A DNA stretch of 38,173 bases from an uncultured cyanobacterium (GCA_937899645.1 CALCCD010000101.1:1-38173), one strand, 5' to 3'; shown: positions 1-9,515, numbered from the stretch's first letter. The notes: a model not told the origin generated them from the sequence alone. Translations and numbers: made by a program.

Positions 1-772
1 TGACGGTCGATCGTGGTTGGTATTTTCCGGTGGCGCGATCGGTCTCGGGTGTTTGAAAATCCCTGTAGGGGCGCATGGGATCGCCAACGGCATAGATCCA
101 CGCTTGGACTTCAGTGGTATCGTCCAGCGCGATCGCCTCGGTGTCGATTTTGACGAGAATATGGCGCAACGCCCCGGCTCGTGACGCTGGCGCTGGCGGA
201 AGCTGAGACTTCAGCGCAGCGGGGTCGAGGTTTTGGCACTGGAGGTAGGTCGCGCAACGCTCGCGAAATTCAGCGGCAAGGTCGGTGTAGTAGTGGAGGT
301 AGGTCGCAACGTAAGCGATATTGCTATCGTTTTTCCAGGTTGTCGGAGCGCTACGATCGCGAGCAAAGAGCGCAAGGCGATCGCGCAGCCTTCCCTGATG
401 TTCGATCCGAGCGTCGGTGAGGAGCGTATTCATGGCGTCGAGGATTTTGCGTTCGGAAGGAACTTGCAAATTGAGCCGATCGAGTTCGACCGCATCTGCG
501 AAATTCTGAGCCGCGATCGCCTGAGGAAGACGGTAGCGCCGATTCTCTCGGCAAAATTCGTCGTACAAGTCGTCGAGCCGAACTTGCGATTTCGCTTCCT
601 CAATGACCTCGTGACATAGGCTCCCCAATGCGTCCGGCGCTGCGATCGACTCTAGAGACCAATCGAGGAAATCAGACACAAACATCTGAAGTCGGCTGGG
701 TTTGCGATACATGTACTCCAACGCCTTACGAAATTCTCGCTTACTGTTCCTCGTCCAGATTGGGCGCTGCAT
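1..772 (-). CDS. Partial protein with EAD1-like N-terminus and VMAP-C-like region
   Basis: An open minus-strand frame runs from an ATG at 772 off the left edge, giving at least 257 residues with no stop; the C-terminus is missing. Residues about 10-75 are all-helical with the spacing of hydrophobic and acidic positions of effector-associated domain 1 (an F..AL motif, then FV.DFLDWSLESIA, VIEEAKSQ and RLDDLYDEF). A helical middle follows, and residues about 205-257 begin a strand-rich part (ILVKIDTEAIA, EVQAWIYAVGDP) resembling the start of a VMAP-C (vWA-MoxR-associated protein) domain. Such proteins are known parts of NTP-driven conflict systems, where EAD domains recruit effectors. I infer membership from pattern only. 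TTG codons lie 3 and 12 bases upstream, after a GGAAG, so the start is uncertain. The plus-strand frames here are shadows. The 192 bases to the next gene hold nothing I recognise. Confidence 0.55.
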   Translation of the reverse strand, partial: MQRPIWTRNSKREFRKALEYMYRKPSRLQMFVSDFLDWSLESIAAPDALGSLCHEVIEEAKSQVRLDDLYDEFCRENRRYRLPQAIAAQNFADAVELDRLNLQVPSERKILDAMNTLLTDARIEHQGRLRDRLALFARDRSAPTTWKNDSNIAYVATYLHYYTDLAAEFRERCATYLQCQNLDPAALKSQLPPAPASRAGALRHILVKIDTEAIALDDTTEVQAWIYAVGDPMRPYRDFQTPETDRATGKYQPRSTV

Positions 773-964
773 CAACTGTTTCAACCGTCTTCCAAATCAA
801 CTATACAAACCTGGCAGCAAAGGATGGCTATGGATGATGACGCCTCGTAACAATCTCCGGATAATTATGGTCAAACCCTGAAGTTTGTTGATTATGCGCC
901 GCCTCGCCCGCCCAATCGCAGCGCCGCACCCCGATCGCCCATCCGACACGCTTCCAGGTTGTAT

Positions 965-2995
965 ATGCCGCTTTTTTGGCTCGGTTACTTTCGGCTCGGT
1001 CAGCTCAAACTCCGCACGGCGCTGGTCGTGCCGCTAATGCTGCAAATCGTCGGCACGGTGTCGCTGGTGGGCTGGCTGTCGTTCCGCAGCGGCGAGCGAT
1101 CGGTCAGCGAGCTGGCTTCGCAGCTCCACCTCGAGATCGCCGAGCGCGCCAGCGAGCGGATTCGGACTTATATCGAAGAACCCCAGCGGGTCAATCGCGC
1201 CAACGTCAATGCCGTGGAGCTGGGTCTGCTGGACTTTGATGAAATCGCGGCAGCGCGCGAATATTTCTGGCGGCAGGCGCAAACGCAAAACTCGATCGGC
1301 TACGTGGGCTTTGCCAATGCCGAGGCCCAGTCGCTGCGGGTGGGCTGGGTCAATCGCCTCGACCCGAGCGATCGCCCCCAGGTGGCCGAGCAGCTAACGC
1401 CCGAGGGAGGCGCTCTGGAGTTTTATAACCTGGACGCCGAGGACAAATGGGAAACGGAGCGGGCGCGGGCCGTTCCCGACTACGACGTGCGCGTGCGTCC
1501 GTTTTATCAGGTCGCCGAAGTCGCTCGCCAGCCCACCTGGAGCGATGTGTACTTCAACTACAGCTACCCCGACCTGCTGCAAATGAATGCCACCTCGCCG
1601 TACTACGACGAGACGGGCGCATTGCGCGGCATCCTTACGGCCCAGCTCGGGCTGAACCAGATCGGCGAGTTTTTACAAACCCTTAGCTCGCTCAAATCCG
1701 GCCAGGTGTATATCCTGGAGCGCGACGGCAGCCTGGTCGCCAGCTCGATCCGCGAGCAGCCGCTGGTGGTGGCCGATGGCGACGATCGAATGCGGCTCAA
1801 GGCAGCGGACGGGCGCAACGACGCGCTGCTACGATCGAGCGCCGAATTTTTGCTAGAAGAAGTGGGCGACCTACGGGCGATCGCCGAGCCGCTCCAGCTC
1901 AGCTTTGAGGCCGATGGCGAGCATAACTTGCTCTACATCTCACCGTTCCAGGACGAGTACGGCCTCGACTGGCTGATCGCGATCGTCGTGCCGAAGTCGG
2001 AATTTATGGGGGCCATCGAGTCGAATACGCGCAATACGGCGGTGCTGTGTGCGGTGGCGCTGGTAGTGGCGATGAGCTCGTGCTGGGTGTTTTCCCGCTG
2101 GATTACCGACCCGGTATTGCGCGTGGTGGACGCGTCTCAGGCGATGGCGGAAGGCAGACTCGAGCAGTCGATTCCGCCGAGCCGCTTGATCGAGGTCAAC
2201 ACGCTGGCAAATTCGTTTAACTGGATGTCGGTGGCGCTGAAACGATCGTTCGACGAACTCGAGGAGCGCGTCGAACAGCGCACGGCGGAGCTCAACCAGG
2301 AAAAGGAGCGGGCGGATATGCTGCTACGCAACGTGCTGCCGGAGACGATCGTCGATCGCCTGACCGAAGAGCGCACCAACGACAAATATTTCGCCGAGCA
2401 GTTCGACGAGGCGACGATTTTATTTGCCGATCTGGTTGGGTTTACGCCCCTGGCAGCGAAGCTGGAGGCCACAGAACTCGTCAGCCTGCTCGATCGCATC
2501 TTTTCCAAATTCGACAGCTACTGCAGCCACTACGGCCTCGAGAAAATCAAGACGATCGGCGATGCTTATATGGTCGCCAGCGGAATTCCGGCTCCGAACC
2601 CCAACCGGGTCGAAGCGATCGCGGAGATGGCGCTGGCGATGCAGCGCTATATGGACGAGCTGGAGCCCATCCACGGCCAAACGCTGCAAGTGCGGATCGG
2701 CATCAACACCGGCGCGGCGATCGCGGGCGTCATCGGCACCAAGAAATTTATCTACGATGTCTGGGGCGATGCGGTGAATCTAGCCTCGCGGCTCGAATCC
2801 CACGGTATTCCCGGACGCATTCAGGTTTCGGGCTGCGTGTACCAGCACCTGAAGGACAGCTACCGCCTCGAAAAGCGCGGCAATATCAATATCAAAGGTC
2901 GCGGCTTTATGACGACCTACTGGCTGACGGGCAAGGCGACCCCGGACGCCGAATCGCATCTCCAGGATTCTCACGCCCCGGCATCGTGCAAATAG
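965..2995 (+). CDS. Membrane-bound class III adenylate cyclase (Cache-HAMP-cyclase)
   Basis: This likely makes cAMP at the inner face of the plasma membrane in response to an extracytoplasmic signal. Numbered from the ATG at 965: membrane segment about 18-40, a large periplasmic dCache-like sensor about 41-345, a second membrane segment about 357-378, HAMP about 379-430, a coiled coil, then the cyclase domain about 480-645. Catalytic residues are visible: metal-binding D489 (FADLVGF) and D533 (TIGDAYM), adenine-selecting K527 and D598 (YDVWGDAVN), and transition-state residues N605 and R609. The Lys/Asp pair argues for ATP rather than GTP. A TTG at 959 is in frame, but the AGG at 955-957 is well spaced for the ATG. 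The sensor ligand is unknown. The gene converges on hslO. Confidence 0.9.
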   Translation: MPLFWLGYFRLGQLKLRTALVVPLMLQIVGTVSLVGWLSFRSGERSVSELASQLHLEIAERASERIRTYIEEPQRVNRANVNAVELGLLDFDEIAAAREYFWRQAQTQNSIGYVGFANAEAQSLRVGWVNRLDPSDRPQVAEQLTPEGGALEFYNLDAEDKWETERARAVPDYDVRVRPFYQVAEVARQPTWSDVYFNYSYPDLLQMNATSPYYDETGALRGILTAQLGLNQIGEFLQTLSSLKSGQVYILERDGSLVASSIREQPLVVADGDDRMRLKAADGRNDALLRSSAEFLLEEVGDLRAIAEPLQLSFEADGEHNLLYISPFQDEYGLDWLIAIVVPKSEFMGAIESNTRNTAVLCAVALVVAMSSCWVFSRWITDPVLRVVDASQAMAEGRLEQSIPPSRLIEVNTLANSFNWMSVALKRSFDELEERVEQRTAELNQEKERADMLLRNVLPETIVDRLTEERTNDKYFAEQFDEATILFADLVGFTPLAAKLEATELVSLLDRIFSKFDSYCSHYGLEKIKTIGDAYMVASGIPAPNPNRVEAIAEMALAMQRYMDELEPIHGQTLQVRIGINTGAAIAGVIGTKKFIYDVWGDAVNLASRLESHGIPGRIQVSGCVYQHLKDSYRLEKRGNINIKGRGFMTTYWLTGKATPDAESHLQDSHAPASCK

Positions 2996-3037
2996 CCGCC
3001 ACATCGCTGCCAAGCCGCGCAACCCAGACGCACCACC

Positions 3038-3946
3038 TCAGCCGTTGCTGCCGTCGCCTTCTTCCATACTTTCAATAATCCGCATCAGTTCTTCGCTGTC
3101 GGCGTGGTACACCGTCCGGCAAAACTCGCAGGTCGCTTCCGCGCCGCCGTCAGTTTCGATCATATCCAGCAACTCCTCGCGACCGAGCATCTTGAGCGAC
3201 CCCAACATGCGCTCGTGCGAGCAGGGACAGTGGAAGCGCAACATCTGCACCTCCGGCAAAATCTTCAGATCGAGATCGCCCAGCAGGTCGTTAAAGATCG
3301 CCGGGAGCGACTTACCCGTTTGCAGCAGCGGCGTAAAGCCCGTCAGGCCGCCCAGCCGCGACTCCAGCAGCTCCACCAGCGACTCGTCACGCGCCGCTTT
3401 CGGCAGAACTTGCAGCAGCATCCCGCCCGCTGCCGTGACGCCTTCCGAACCGACGAAGACGCCCAGCAGCAGCGCTGAGGGCGTCTGCTCCGAGGTGGCC
3501 AGATAGTGTGTCAAATCGTCACCGACCTCGCCGGTGATCAGCTGCGTCGTACTCGAGTAGGGATAGCCGTAGCCCACGTCGCGAACCACGTAGACGTAGC
3601 CGTTGCGACCGACGGCAGCGCCTACGTCCAGCTTGCCCTTCGCGTTCGGCGGTAGCTCCACGTGGGGGTTGGCGACGTAGCCACGCACCGTGCCATCGAG
3701 CCGCGCGTCGGCCAACACTTGCCCGAGGGGGCCGTCGCCGTTGAGGCGGATATTCACGCGCGACTCGGCCCGCTTCATGCTGGAGACAAATAGCAGCCCC
3801 GCTGTCATCGTGCGACCGAGCGCTGCCGTCGCCACGTAGGAAAGATCGTGGCGGCCTCGCGCTTCTTCGACCAGGTTTGTGGTGATTGCCCCAACGCAGC
3901 GGATACCACCGTCGGCAGCGGTCGCCCGAATCAGTCGATCTGTCAT
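3038..3946 (-). CDS. hslO: Redox-regulated chaperone Hsp33
   Basis: Hsp33 is a cytosolic holdase that is inactive when reduced and zinc-bound, and is activated by oxidative unfolding of its C-terminal switch. The 302-residue length is usual for the family. The N-terminal domain begins with the familiar DRLIRATAADGGIRCVGA stretch. The redox switch is complete: C240 and C242 (HCPCSHERM) plus C273 and C276 (CEFCRTVY), the four zinc-binding cysteines. The tail is acidic. The gene stands alone between the convergent cyclase gene and a response regulator on the same strand, with a gap of about 110 bases to the latter. Confidence 0.95.
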   Translation of the reverse strand: MTDRLIRATAADGGIRCVGAITTNLVEEARGRHDLSYVATAALGRTMTAGLLFVSSMKRAESRVNIRLNGDGPLGQVLADARLDGTVRGYVANPHVELPPNAKGKLDVGAAVGRNGYVYVVRDVGYGYPYSSTTQLITGEVGDDLTHYLATSEQTPSALLLGVFVGSEGVTAAGGMLLQVLPKAARDESLVELLESRLGGLTGFTPLLQTGKSLPAIFNDLLGDLDLKILPEVQMLRFHCPCSHERMLGSLKMLGREELLDMIETDGGAEATCEFCRTVYHADSEELMRIIESMEEGDGSNG

Positions 3947-4059
3947 GGATGGGAGTACTCGATCGAAGTTGAACTTTCTTCACGAAATATTCTCATCCTA
4001 CGGGCGCTGCGGCTATCCCCGCTCGGGGGTGTGGGCTGGGACGCGATCGCGCGATGCTC

Positions 4060-4611
4060 TTAAGATGCGTTCGGGATAGAGGGAAAGGCGATCGAGGGGG
4101 GTGCGGCGGGGCCGGAGCTGGAGCTGGAGCCGATCGCGGGGCTGGCGTTCGGGAGGGCGTCGGCGGCATCGGTAGGCAAGGCGCGATCGGCGAGCTGCTG
4201 CTGGATCAGGGCGATAAACGCGCCGTGGTCGATAATCGGCTTGGGAACGTACTCGTCTGCGAGGCTGACTTCTAAAAAGCGCTCGCGATCACCGACCATC
4301 GCATTGGCCGTCACGAGCACGACCGGTATCGCCTGGGTTTGCGGGTCGGTCTTAATGGTTTTGGCGATCCACAGCCCGTCTACGGGTTTGTTGTCAAAGG
4401 CGCTGTTGGTCAGCGAAACGTCCATCAGTACGATGTCGATCTCGCCCGAGGCGGTGAGGCGATGGATCTCCGAAACGTCTTCGGAATGGATGACGTTGAA
4501 GTTCCCGCGACGCTCCAGGACCTTGCGAAAAATCCGAACGTTAATCGGATCGTCTTCGACGACCAGCACGGTCGAGCCAGAAGTCGCGGAGCTGGGTGTA
4601 CGTTCGGGCAT
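4060..4611 (-). CDS. Single-domain response regulator with a disordered tail
   Basis: A receiver domain fills residues about 14-140: acidic pocket E19-D20-D21, phospho-acceptor D64 (VLMDVSL), the T/S position in VLVTANA, and K124 (YVPKP). The remaining 40 or so residues are Ala, Ser and Pro rich with a run of serines and carry no recognisable output domain, so it probably acts by protein-protein contact, like CheY or DivK. The VLVTANAM and YVPKPI surroundings resemble receivers of cyanobacterial hybrid kinases. No kinase gene is adjacent. The 270 bases upstream, towards ndhL, would hold divergent promoters. Confidence 0.85.
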   Translation of the reverse strand: MPERTPSSATSGSTVLVVEDDPINVRIFRKVLERRGNFNVIHSEDVSEIHRLTASGEIDIVLMDVSLTNSAFDNKPVDGLWIAKTIKTDPQTQAIPVVLVTANAMVGDRERFLEVSLADEYVPKPIIDHGAFIALIQQQLADRALPTDAADALPNASPAIGSSSSSGPAAPPSIAFPSIPNAS

Positions 4612-4881
4612 TTTCGGGTGACCTCCGTCGCGCCATAGTGTCAGCTCCGATCGTCATAGACCTGCTATCTCATCAGGCTTTTTATCGGAACCGCTGTGTA
4701 ATCTTTTCGCAGGGCATCGGAAAATGTCCGGAGATTTTTTGCATCCTTTGCTATACCAGTGCGATCGCGTCGAACCGGGCGGAGACTGAAAAGATTGCGA
4801 TACAATCAGTAACATTGCGCATCGGGCCTCGGCGCAGCGCAATCGTTCGATTACAGAATTCGATCGCCTACTAGCCAAGCT

Positions 4882-5112
4882 ATGACCCTGACCCCCAACA
4901 TTCTGGCGCTGCTGCTCTACGCAGTGCTTGCTGGCACGTATCTCGTCGTCGTTCCGCTGGCGCTCTACTTCTATCTCAGCAAGCGCTGGTACGTCGCCGG
5001 TTCGATCGAGCGCTTTTTTGCCTACTTTCTGGTCTTTATGTTCTTTCCCGGCATGATCGCCTTCGCGCCGTTCTTGAACCTGCGCCCGCAGAAGCGCGAG
5101 CTGGGCGCGTAG
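4882..5112 (+). CDS. ndhL: NAD(P)H-quinone oxidoreductase subunit L
   Basis: NdhL is a small membrane subunit of the photosynthetic NDH-1 complex, specific to cyanobacteria and chloroplasts, needed for inorganic carbon uptake and cyclic electron flow. The 76-residue product has two membrane helices (about 7-31 and 43-63) linked by the conserved KRWYV loop, and ends in the typical [10 protein letters not shown]. Length and pattern match the family throughout. A DUF3007 gene follows 51 bases later on the same strand, a common cyanobacterial arrangement. No strong Shine-Dalgarno sequence precedes the ATG, as is frequent in cyanobacteria. Confidence 0.95.
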   Translation: MTLTPNILALLLYAVLAGTYLVVVPLALYFYLSKRWYVAGSIERFFAYFLVFMFFPGMIAFAPFLNLRPQKRELGA

Positions 5113-5163
5113 CTGCCGTCCCGCTGAAATTGTTCGCTCTATTTGCTTTAAAGGCCAGAGAAC

Positions 5164-5517
5164 ATGCGACGACTTGACGTATTTAGCATCGGCATCGGCG
5201 TCTTTTTAGCCGGTGGCGCGATCTACTTTTTGCTTCAGGTGCTCGGCGTCGAGTCTACGAACGCTGGGGTCTGGAGTCAGGCACTGCTGGTGGTCGGGCT
5301 GGTCGGCTGGGTGCTGACCTACTTGGTGCGCTTCGCAAGCAGCAACTTGACCTACAACCAGCAGCTCCGCGACTACGAAAACGCCATCGTCGAGAAGCGC
5401 TGGGAGAAAATGACGCCGGAGGAGCGCGAGAAGGTTTCGCAAGAAGTCCTAGCGGAACAACAAAAGTCGGAAGCCGCGACTTCGGAGGCCAGCGCCGACG
5501 GCGACTCGGCAGCATAG
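5164..5517 (+). CDS. DUF3007 family membrane protein
   Basis: The 117-residue product has two hydrophobic helices (about 6-26 and 37-57), then the conserved NLTYNQQLRDYE stretch and an amphipathic charged helix (KRWEKMTPEEREKVSQEV), ending in a low-complexity Ala/Ser/Glu tail. This matches DUF3007, a family of unknown function in cyanobacteria and plastids that is often encoded next to ndhL. Its position suggests a thylakoid role connected with NDH-1, but no activity can be assigned. AAGG lies about nine bases before the ATG. An intrinsic terminator follows at 5566-5600, so ndhL and this gene likely form a two-gene unit. Confidence 0.88.
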   Translation: MRRLDVFSIGIGVFLAGGAIYFLLQVLGVESTNAGVWSQALLVVGLVGWVLTYLVRFASSNLTYNQQLRDYENAIVEKRWEKMTPEEREKVSQEVLAEQQKSEAATSEASADGDSAA

Positions 5518-5565
5518 CGCCAGGTCGCGCGAGATCGGGCGATCCAATTCGAGCTAAAATTCCTG

Positions 5566-5600
5566 ACGGTCAGCTTTGCGGCTGGCCGTTTTTGTTGTTT
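5566..5600 (+). terminator. Rho-independent terminator (possible attenuator) before trpA
   Basis: A nine-base-pair stem (ACGGTCAGC with GCTGGCCGT, one G-U pair) with a TTTGCG loop is followed directly by TTTTTGTTGTTT. It lies 49 bases after the DUF3007 stop and ends 25 bases before the trpA ATG. It most simply ends the ndhL-DUF3007 transcript, but the short distance to trpA leaves room for an attenuator. Confidence 0.8.
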
Positions 5601-5625
5601 CAGCTCGATCGCCGCCATCTCTGCC

Positions 5626-6420
5626 ATGACCTCGATTTCCGACCGTTTCGCCCAGCTCCGCAGCGAAGGACACTGCGCGCTGATTCCCTTTATCACGGCG
5701 GGCGATCCCGATCTCGAGACGACGGCAGCGGCGCTGAAGGCACTCGATCGCGCCGGGGCAGACATTATCGAGCTGGGCGTGCCCTACTCCGACCCGCTGG
5801 CCGACGGCCCGACGATCCAGGCCGCCGCCACCCGCGCTCTGGCGAAGGGAACGCACCTCGAAGACGTTCTCGATCTCGTCGAGCGCGTCAGTCCCGACCT
5901 CTCCGCGCCGATCGTGCTATTCACGTACTACAACCCGATTCTCTATCGCGGCATCGACGCCTTTATCGAGAAGATCGCTGCGGTCGGTGCAAAGGGTTTG
6001 GTGGTTCCCGACCTGCCGCTCGAAGAGTCCGAGACGCTGATCGCCACGACGGAGAAGTACGGCATCGAGCTGATTCTGCTGGTTGCGCCGACGAGCCCGA
6101 GCGATCGCATCCAGGCGATCGTCGAGAAGTCGCGCGGCTTTATTTATCTGGTCAGCGTTACGGGTGTGACGGGAATGCGGACGACGGTGGCCTCGCGCGT
6201 CGAGGAGCTGATCGCCGACATGCGACAGGTGACGGACAAACCGATCGGCGTGGGCTTCGGGATCTCCTCGCCCGAGCAGGCCAAGCAGATGCGCGACTGG
6301 GGCGCGGACGCGGCGATCGTCGGCAGCGCCGTGGTCAAGCGGTTGGCGGCGGGGACGCCTGAGGAAGGTCTGGCAGCGATCGAGGCATTTTGCTCGGAAC
6401 TAAAAGCCGTCCTGGTGTAG
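5626..6420 (+). CDS. trpA: Tryptophan synthase alpha chain
   Basis: TrpA cleaves indole-3-glycerol phosphate to indole and glyceraldehyde 3-phosphate, and passes indole to TrpB. The 264-residue TIM barrel carries catalytic E49 and D60 in [18 protein letters not shown], with the same numbering as the Salmonella enzyme. The flexible loop (GVTGMRT) and the phosphate-binding GFGIS are also present. Other trp genes are not nearby, which is normal for cyanobacteria. It lies directly behind a terminator and so needs a promoter within or just after the DUF3007 gene, unless transcription reads through. Confidence 0.96.
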   Translation: MTSISDRFAQLRSEGHCALIPFITAGDPDLETTAAALKALDRAGADIIELGVPYSDPLADGPTIQAAATRALAKGTHLEDVLDLVERVSPDLSAPIVLFTYYNPILYRGIDAFIEKIAAVGAKGLVVPDLPLEESETLIATTEKYGIELILLVAPTSPSDRIQAIVEKSRGFIYLVSVTGVTGMRTTVASRVEELIADMRQVTDKPIGVGFGISSPEQAKQMRDWGADAAIVGSAVVKRLAAGTPEEGLAAIEAFCSELKAVLV

Positions 6421-6460
6421 CGCCCCGGCGCGACCCTTAAAGCGGCTCGGATGATGCGAT

Positions 6461-7639
6461 TCAGAGCACACCCCGACTCGATCGCTCCCGCGCGATCCCG
6501 ACCGCCTTGGCGTACTGGTTAGTCACCGTCCGAATCGTAAAGCGATCGAGCCATGCCTTGGGCGTCGGTGCGGGCGGATCGGCCAGGGTCGCGGCGATCG
6601 CATCGGCCATCGCCTCGATATCCCCGACGGGGACGAGCTTGCCGTAGCGCCCGCGATCGAGCACTTCGCTCGGGCCGCTGGGGCAGTCCGTCGAAACCAC
6701 CGGCAGCCCCAGCGCCATCGCCTCGACGAGCACGTTACCAAACCCTTCGTTACTCGAGGCGAAGGCAAACAGGTCGGCGCGCTTCATATAGGCATAGACG
6801 TTCTCAACGAATCCTGGCATCCAGACGCAGTTCTCCAGGCCCAGTTTTGCGACCAACTGGCGAACCTTCGGGCGTTCGACGCCGTCGCCGAGCAGCACCA
6901 GCCGAGCGGGGCGATCGCGCACGACCTTTGCAAAGGCCCGCACGATCGCATCGAAGTTTTTGTGCGGCACGAAGCGACCGCAGCTAAAGACGATCGGGTA
7001 GTTTGGGTCGGGCTTCCAGGGAAACTCGGCGACCGCCGCCGCCCGCTGATACAAGTCATCGTCGATAATCGGGTTGTAAATGACTTCGATCGTGCGGCGC
7101 TCGAGGCCGTACCGACGCAAGTCGTTCGCGACGCCGTGGGACACCGCCACAATCCAGTCGGCCAGCGGATGCATCACGCGCGTCGTTAGCGGGATAAAGC
7201 GGTTGCTGGCGCGCACGCCCTGGCCGATTTCCTGGGAGACGTTGACGTGCTCGGAGACGACGACGCGGGTCTCGACGCGGGCCAGCAGCTTGGCGAGGAT
7301 AGCGATTTCGTTGATGTAGTGGGTGGCGGCCAGCAGCGCGCGCGGCCTCTCGCGCTGTAGGTAGCCCACCAGCTTCAACAGACTGCCCACAGATTGCAGG
7401 CTCAGCGTCAAAATCTTCTGGAGCCTCGATGTCTGCGTGCCGAAATTCACGACGCGCACTCTTTCGTGAAGGCTGGCTAGGTAAGCACCGCGCGCGTTCA
7501 GCAAGATCAGGTCGACTCGGAAGCCCTGCCGAGCGAAGCCGTTGGCGAGGTTGACCCAGATGCGCTCGACCCCCCCGATCCCCAGGTCGCGACAGATCAA
7601 GGCCACATCGGGACGGTCGAAACGGGAGGGATGCGCCAC
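6461..7639 (-). CDS. Family 4 glycosyltransferase (GT-B fold)
   Basis: The 392-residue product has the two Rossmann-like halves of GT-B enzymes. The N-terminal half has the acceptor-side GGVER (22-26). The C-terminal half has the hinge FSCGRFVPHKN and the donor-binding E-x7-E motif (E298 to E306, NEGFGNVLVE), followed by GLPVVSTDCPSGPSE. This places it in GT4, retaining enzymes that move sugars from nucleotide-sugar donors to polysaccharide, lipid or glycan acceptors. Donor and acceptor cannot be told. It converges on trpA and has no surface-polysaccharide neighbours. The 279 bases upstream, towards the transaldolase stop, hold no clear gene. Confidence 0.9.
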   Translation of the reverse strand: MAHPSRFDRPDVALICRDLGIGGVERIWVNLANGFARQGFRVDLILLNARGAYLASLHERVRVVNFGTQTSRLQKILTLSLQSVGSLLKLVGYLQRERPRALLAATHYINEIAILAKLLARVETRVVVSEHVNVSQEIGQGVRASNRFIPLTTRVMHPLADWIVAVSHGVANDLRRYGLERRTIEVIYNPIIDDDLYQRAAAVAEFPWKPDPNYPIVFSCGRFVPHKNFDAIVRAFAKVVRDRPARLVLLGDGVERPKVRQLVAKLGLENCVWMPGFVENVYAYMKRADLFAFASSNEGFGNVLVEAMALGLPVVSTDCPSGPSEVLDRGRYGKLVPVGDIEAMADAIAATLADPPAPTPKAWLDRFTIRTVTNQYAKAVGIARERSSRGVL

Positions 7640-7918
7640 GAAACTGCTTGGGGGTGGGGTTGAATGCGAAAACTTGCGTTATAAAACTGCGTCGCGCGAT
7701 CGCCCCTTTCCGGACGGCGATCGCGCTGGCTTCAGCATATTCTCACTAGACCTATACTGGGGCGCGTCGCGGTCGCGATCGCTCAGACCGCAACGTACAG
7801 GCGATCGACCGCGCGTGTCTGCGTTGCGGCAGTGAAGATCGTCGCAACGATCGTCGCAATGTTCGAGCCCGATCGTGACTGCGCCCCCCCTGGCATCTGC
7901 AACGCAAAGTCTGGAAAC

Positions 7919-9088
7919 TTAGGCCAGGTGAGCTGCACCGAGCCCGGCGGCCATCTCGTCCGGTGCGATTTTGCCGTCGTGGTTGGTGTCGAGCGCATCG
8001 AACACCGCGTCGGTTCCCGCCCACTCTTCGCGAGTGATAAAGCCGTCGCCATCCAGGTCGTAGATATGGAAGATGTCCTCGGCAGCGTGGGAGACGATTT
8101 CTTCACCCTCCAGACGCGCGAGGCGCTGCTTGAGCAGAGTCTCCAGACTTTCGAGCGCCTTCGAGAAGCCGGAGATGCCCTCACCGAGTTTCTCGTTCGC
8201 CATGGCGTCTTCGGCGTGCATGCGATCGAACGCTTCCTTATCCATCGCGATTTTCTCGACGTCGCTGGCCTCGGCGGACTCGACCGACAGCTTGCGGGGT
8301 AGTTCCTCTTCAGTGGACTTAAGGATATCGAGCAGCTTCGGCGAAATCGTCAGCAGGTCGCAGCCCGCCAGTTCGGTAATCTCGCCGATATTGCGGAAGC
8401 TCGCGCCCATCACTTCGGTCTCGTAGCCGAATTTCTTGTAGTAGTTGTAGATGCTCGTCACCGACAGCACGCCGGGATCTTCGGCGGCGGGGTACGAGTC
8501 GCGGCCGGTGGATTTTTTGTACCAGTCGAGGATGCGGCCGACAAAGGGCGAGATCAGCGTCACTTTCGCCTCGGCGCAGGCGATCGCCTGGTGCAGGCCG
8601 AACAGCAGCGTCAGGTTGCAGTGGATGCCTTCGGTCTCGAGTTGCTCGGCGGCCTTGATGCCCTCCCAGGTGGAAGCGATTTTGATCAAGATGCGATCGC
8701 GCGCGATGCCTACGGCTTCGTACTGGGCGATGATGTCGCGGGCGGTCGCGATCGTCGCCTTGGTGTCGTAAGACAAGCGTGCATCGACCTCAGTCGAGAC
8801 GCGACCGGGAATAATTTCGAGGATCTTGCGACCGAAAGCCACGGCCAGCCGCGTAAAGGCGCGGTTTGCCACGTCGTCGGCGCTGGCGTTCGCTCCCAGG
8901 TCGGCGCGGGCTTCTTTGAGGGTGTCGTCCACAATGCCCTGATATTCCGGCATCTGCGCGGCGGCGGTGATTAGCGAAGGGTTCGTCGTCGCGTCGCGCG
9001 GCGTAAAGGTCTCGATCGCGTTAATGTCGCCCGTGTCAGCAACGACGACGGTCATCTCGCGGAGTTGTTCGAGCAGCGTCTTACTCAT
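7919..9088 (-). CDS. tal: Transaldolase with C-terminal EF-hand pair
   Basis: Transaldolase moves a dihydroxyacetone unit between sugar phosphates in the pentose phosphate pathway. The barrel fills residues about 1-320, with the Schiff-base lysine at K136 ([18 protein letters not shown]). About 60 residues follow that are absent from E. coli TalB: two EF-hand loops, D344 to E355 ([12 protein letters not shown]) and D367 to E378 ([12 protein letters not shown]), each with acidic residues at positions 1, 3, 5 and 12. This suggests calcium binding in the cytosol. Such a tail is known from cyanobacterial transaldolases; its regulatory effect is not established. The gene diverges from the CcmM-like gene. 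Confidence 0.93.
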   Translation of the reverse strand: MSKTLLEQLREMTVVVADTGDINAIETFTPRDATTNPSLITAAAQMPEYQGIVDDTLKEARADLGANASADDVANRAFTRLAVAFGRKILEIIPGRVSTEVDARLSYDTKATIATARDIIAQYEAVGIARDRILIKIASTWEGIKAAEQLETEGIHCNLTLLFGLHQAIACAEAKVTLISPFVGRILDWYKKSTGRDSYPAAEDPGVLSVTSIYNYYKKFGYETEVMGASFRNIGEITELAGCDLLTISPKLLDILKSTEEELPRKLSVESAEASDVEKIAMDKEAFDRMHAEDAMANEKLGEGISGFSKALESLETLLKQRLARLEGEEIVSHAAEDIFHIYDLDGDGFITREEWAGTDAVFDALDTNHDGKIAPDEMAAGLGAAHLA

Positions 9089-9515
9089 GAATCCAAGCTA
9101 AAAGAACGATTTCAACCGATTTCAACCGAGGCTGCACTGGCCAAATTAAGCCGCGCGATCGCGTACCTGTGGCCTCGTGCTTGCAGTCTACTGCGATCCC
9201 CGAAATTGGCCTGGAATCTACGGATTGACTCAATACTTTCAGCCTTATGACGCTGGGATTCACGTCTCGATCGCGCCGAAGATTTACGCCTCGATCGCCA
9301 GCCGATAAACCTACTCGTAAGGTTCTGCGCGAACAAAAGTGTCGTGTTGTCCGATAATAGTCGCGGTCGCCCTGTGGGGTGGTCTTGCCTAGAGTCGTCG
9401 ATAGCCCCCGGACTCTCACCGTTACGGAAGACGCCAAGACGCTCGACCCCCTTGACTCCATCGCTGTCTATGGAATGCGCCGAATCCAAATCAACTTTGA
9501 ACCGAAGTACAGTAC
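9089..9515. other. 427-base divergent intergenic region
   Basis: This lies between the divergent transaldolase and CcmM-like genes and should contain both promoters. The frames open across it are rich in Arg and Ser, have no recognisable motif and look like chance. I see no hairpin with a T-run, no tRNA-like structure and no coding remnant of further SSUL modules. Confidence 0.5.

Noticed and set aside
233-619. Plus-strand ORF of 128 codons at the left end
   Set aside because: It is opposite a longer continuous minus-strand frame with domain-like sequence and has no motif of its own.
5206-5442. Minus-strand ORFs inside the ndhL-DUF3007-trpA region and similar antisense frames in GC-rich genes
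   Set aside because: High GC content leaves many antisense frames open; none shows a motif or its own ribosome site.
9081-9461. Minus-strand ORF of 126 codons upstream of the transaldolase gene
   Set aside because: Arg/Ser-rich chance frame overlapping the transaldolase start, with no motif.
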